Part shown: piece after piece, positions 6,975-8,622 of the stretch
How the letters are laid out: each line of letters starts with the position of its first letter
Numbering within the stretch: position 1 is the first letter of the stretch
Origin: Gemmatimonadaceae bacterium
GTDB lineage: Bacteria > Gemmatimonadota > Gemmatimonadetes > Gemmatimonadales > Gemmatimonadaceae
Length of the DNA stretch: 8,622 nucleotides
Direction of reading: 5' to 3'
Assembly (NCBI GenBank): GCA_014379705.1
Contig: JACMLI010000438.1
Location: forward strand, 1 to 8,622
Position numbers and translations under genes: made by a program
Notes under the pieces: generated by a model
What the model was told of the DNA's origin: nothing
Databases searched by the model: none
The model's input: the letters and a program-made list of their open reading frames with translations, nothing else

Positions 6975-7400
6975 TCAGCTACCGCGCAGCATGCGAGCGC
7001 GCTGGCTCTCTTCCTGGGCCCGCAGTTCAGGGGTGAGCTCCGCCCCGAAGTCCTCGGCTTCGAAGACCTGCCGGATCTCGACGTCATGATCCTCGTTGGT
7101 GGGATTCGGGATCCGCTTGGTCCACGCGATGGCTTCGTCGAGGTTACGCACCTGAATGAGCCAGTAGCCGGCGATGAGTTCCTTGGCTTCGGCGAACGGT
7201 CCATCGATGACGCTGACCTCGCCACCCTTGAAGCGCACTTTGGCGCCACGTGAGCTGGGGTGCAGGCCTTCGCCGGCGAGCATGACGCCTGCCTTGACGA
7301 GTTCCTCGTTGTAGCGGCCCATCTCGGTGAGCAGTTGCTCGTCGGCAACGGCTCCGCCTTCGACTTCTTCGTTGCTCTTGAGGATGATCATGAATCGCAT
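6975..7400 (-). CDS. DGPF/YCII-related protein, first copy
   Basis: This encodes 141 residues from ATG 7400, giving the family start MRFMIILKS. DGPF is at 66-69, followed by AEAKE, then AGYWLIQV (77-84) and VEIRQVFEAEDFG (107-119). The frame is open up to 7532, but that part reads through a hairpin repeat and a likely promoter and has no family similarity. GGGA lies 8 bases before the ATG. The gene is first in the operon, 62 bases before the second copy. The longer tail (about 120-141, rich in E, Q and R) is absent from the second copy. The molecular role of DGPF proteins with ECF42 is unresolved. Confidence 0.92.
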   Translation of the reverse strand: MRFMIILKSNEEVEGGAVADEQLLTEMGRYNEELVKAGVMLAGEGLHPSSRGAKVRFKGGEVSVIDGPFAEAKELIAGYWLIQVRNLDEAIAWTKRIPNPTNEDHDVEIRQVFEAEDFGAELTPELRAQEESQRARMLRGS

Positions 7401-7431
7401 GGTTCGGTTCCCTTTCGGTCGAGGGGTCGGT

Positions 7432-7447
7432 GGTGTGTCTTCACACC
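7432..7447. repeat. Small inverted repeat near predicted transcript start
   Basis: GGTGTG (7432-7437) and CACACC (7442-7447) pair around a 4-base loop. The repeat lies just after the predicted -10 element, so it would sit at the 5' end of the operon message. It may stabilise the message, bind a repressor, or be chance. Confidence 0.35.
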
Positions 7448-7450
7448 CGC

Positions 7451-7477
7451 GTCGAACGAGGCAGGCCCGGATCGACA
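7451..7477 (-). promoter_or_regulatory. Probable ECF42-dependent promoter of the DGPF-sigma operon
   Basis: On the minus strand TGTCGA (7477-7472) is followed by 17 bases and CGAC (7454-7451). From memory, the Streptomyces venezuelae ECF42 study reported TGTCGA at -35 and CGA/TC at -10 upstream of DGPF genes, which this fits exactly. It implies a transcript start near 7445, a leader of roughly 45 bases and self-activation of the operon. TGTCGA alone also occurs elsewhere by chance; position and spacing carry the weight. Confidence 0.7.
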
Positions 7478-7491
7478 CTTGTTCTTTGTCA

Positions 7492-7509
7492 TTCCGGCGA
7501 AGGCCGGAA
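7492..7509. repeat. Dispersed-type hairpin repeat (TTCCGGC / GCCGGAA)
   Basis: TTCCGGC (7492-7498) and GCCGGAA (7503-7509) form a 7-bp stem with loop GAAG, preceded by GTCA. This closely resembles the widespread intergenic element with the core CATTCCGGCGAAAGCCGGAA seen in many bacterial genomes. It lies just upstream of the predicted -35 element of the sigma operon. No transposase is near. Confidence 0.6.
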
Positions 7510-7551
7510 CCCCGTGGCGTTTTCCCGAACATCCACCACGATGACGCGGGG

Positions 7552-7571
7552 GCTCGGGCCTTCGCCCGAGC
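7552..7571. terminator. Strong hairpin downstream of the symporter gene
   Basis: GCTCGGGC (7552-7559) and GCCCGAGC (7564-7571) form a perfect 8-bp stem with loop CTTC on the plus strand and GAAG on the minus strand. It begins about 30 bases past the symporter stop, where a terminator is expected, but lacks a T-tract. It may act as a Rho-aided terminator or 3' stabiliser. Confidence 0.5.
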
Positions 7572-7602
7572 GACGCAGAAGTCGAGTCTGACCCCCTTTC
7601 GA

Positions 7603-8622
7603 TTACTCGCCGGGGGCCGGGCCTGAGCGACTACCCCGCGCCACGATGGAGGTGGCGGTCATCTGGGCGGTCGCATTGAGCGTGGTCTTGAGCACGTCGG
7701 GAAGGGCGTCGAGCGCGATGAGGATGCCGACGCCCTCGACAGGCAGGCCCACCTGCGGGAAGAGCGGCGCAATGATGAAGAGGCTGCCGCTCGGGATCCC
7801 CGGCACGCTGAAGCTCATGAGCACGGCCGCCACGCCGAACGTCACGATCGACGCAATCGGGAAGTCGATGCCATACAGCTTGGCCACGAACAACCCGCCG
7901 ACGATCCACGAGACGGCGAGGTTCAGCCGGAAGATCGAGACGGCGAAAGGAATGATGAACCCTGACGTTTCGCGCGAGAACCCGAGCTTGTTCTCCGCGG
8001 CATCGAGCATGGCCGGGATCGCGGCCAGCGTGGAGCGCGTGCTGGCCGCGACCGCCTGCGCGGGGAGGATCGCGCGGGCGAAGCGTGCGATCGGCACCTG
8101 GCTCGCGGTGAAGGCGACGATGTACATCACGCCGATCGCCAGGGCGAGGAGGAGCATGTGCGTCGCGAGGTAGAAGCCCACGGCCCCCGCGGCACCCGTG
8201 CCCAGCCGCGCGCCTAACGACAACGCGAGGGCCCCGATGCCCACCGGAGCGAGCCAGAGCACCCATCGCACGAGCACCAGCATCGCTTCCGACACCCCGC
8301 GGAAGAACGCCATGAGCGGGAGCCGCTCGCGATCGGCGAGGAACCGCATGGCGAACGCGAAGGCCAGGGTGAAGACGATGAGGGGAAGCATCGCCCCGTC
8401 GACGGCGGCCTTCACCGGGTTCACCGGCACCAGGCTCGTGAGCCAGGCCCCGAAGCCGGGGAGGTCGGGCACCGTCGTGGCACTCCCCGCCACTGACTCC
8501 CTCAGGCGTGCGGCCGCTTCGGGTTCCACGGTGAGCAGGCTGTAGATCGGAGGCGCGATGAGCGCCGTCAACGTCGAGATGCCGGCGAGCATCACCACGA
8601 ACACGACGATCGCCCGCCCACC
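7603..8622 (-). CDS. Divergent dicarboxylate/amino acid:cation symporter (DAACS), 5' part outside window
   Basis: The 339 residues visible match GltPh from about its third helix to the end; the first two helices and the start lie beyond the window. VPVNPVKA and LAPVGIGALAL match TM4 and TM5, AASTRSTLAAIP (192-203) matches hairpin 1, SVPGIPSGS (272-280) hairpin 2, and LDALPDVLKTTLNATAQ (304-320) TM8. Two sodium-site features of GltPh are missing: the NMDGT motif is FRLNL (231-235), and D405 is Q320. R397 is replaced by K312, while D390, D394, T398 and N401 are kept as D305, D309, T313 and N316. It probably imports an organic acid or amino acid with altered ion coupling. The stop is TAA at 7605-7603. 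Confidence 0.88.
   Translation of the reverse strand, partial: GGRAIVVFVVMLAGISTLTALIAPPIYSLLTVEPEAAARLRESVAGSATTVPDLPGFGAWLTSLVPVNPVKAAVDGAMLPLIVFTLAFAFAMRFLADRERLPLMAFFRGVSEAMLVLVRWVLWLAPVGIGALALSLGARLGTGAAGAVGFYLATHMLLLALAIGVMYIVAFTASQVPIARFARAILPAQAVAASTRSTLAAIPAMLDAAENKLGFSRETSGFIIPFAVSIFRLNLAVSWIVGGLFVAKLYGIDFPIASIVTFGVAAVLMSFSVPGIPSGSLFIIAPLFPQVGLPVEGVGILIALDALPDVLKTTLNATAQMTATSIVARGSRSGPAPGE

Noticed and set aside
7401..7532. N-terminal extension of the first DGPF protein
   Set aside because: It would translate the hairpin repeat and the likely promoter; the family start MRFM is at 7400.
7480..7602. REP-associated transposase or insertion sequence remnant
   Set aside because: Only hairpins and short words are present; there is no transposase frame, terminal repeat pair or target duplication.

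Overview
The window is GC-rich bacterial DNA, almost fully coding, with ten protein genes and no RNA gene, transposase gene or CRISPR array that I can see. Three things together point to Gemmatimonadota, with Acidobacteriota the main alternative: an orphan permease of the duplicated MacB/FtsX type (ADOP), an ECF42-type sigma factor with DGPF/YCII genes, and GC-rich codon use. The lineage is an inference, since there is no rRNA or other marker here.

Layout. Positions 1-80 hold a tandem and inverted repeat. Positions 119-1423 (+) hold three overlapping genes: a small four-helix membrane protein, an isoprenylcysteine/phospholipid methyltransferase-type membrane enzyme, and a Coq4-like protein with an intact HDxxH-x11-E metal motif. 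They converge on, and share 4 bases with, a 815-residue ADOP permease (1420-3867, -). Upstream of the permease on the same strand is an ArsR-family repressor (3946-4311, -) whose first codons lie inside a palindrome that is probably its own operator. Divergent from it is a stand-alone 5'-3' exonuclease (4391-5212, +). This gene ends 6 bases from the end of a three-gene minus-strand operon: DGPF protein, second DGPF protein, ECF42 sigma factor (7400 down to 5219). Upstream of that operon is a TGTCGA-N17-CGAC element that fits the published ECF42 promoter pattern. The window closes with the 3' part of a divergent dicarboxylate/amino-acid:cation symporter (7603-8622, -).

How the genes may work together. 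The sigma/DGPF operon looks self-activating. The ArsR repressor probably controls itself and the permease. The first cassette pairs a membrane methyltransferase with a quinone-type (Coq4-like) enzyme and looks like a small lipid or quinone modification unit; this is the best candidate for something undescribed. Other points of note are a probable CTG start codon for the sigma factor, loss of the sodium-site motif in the symporter, and TTA/CTA leucine codons that appear only before glycine.
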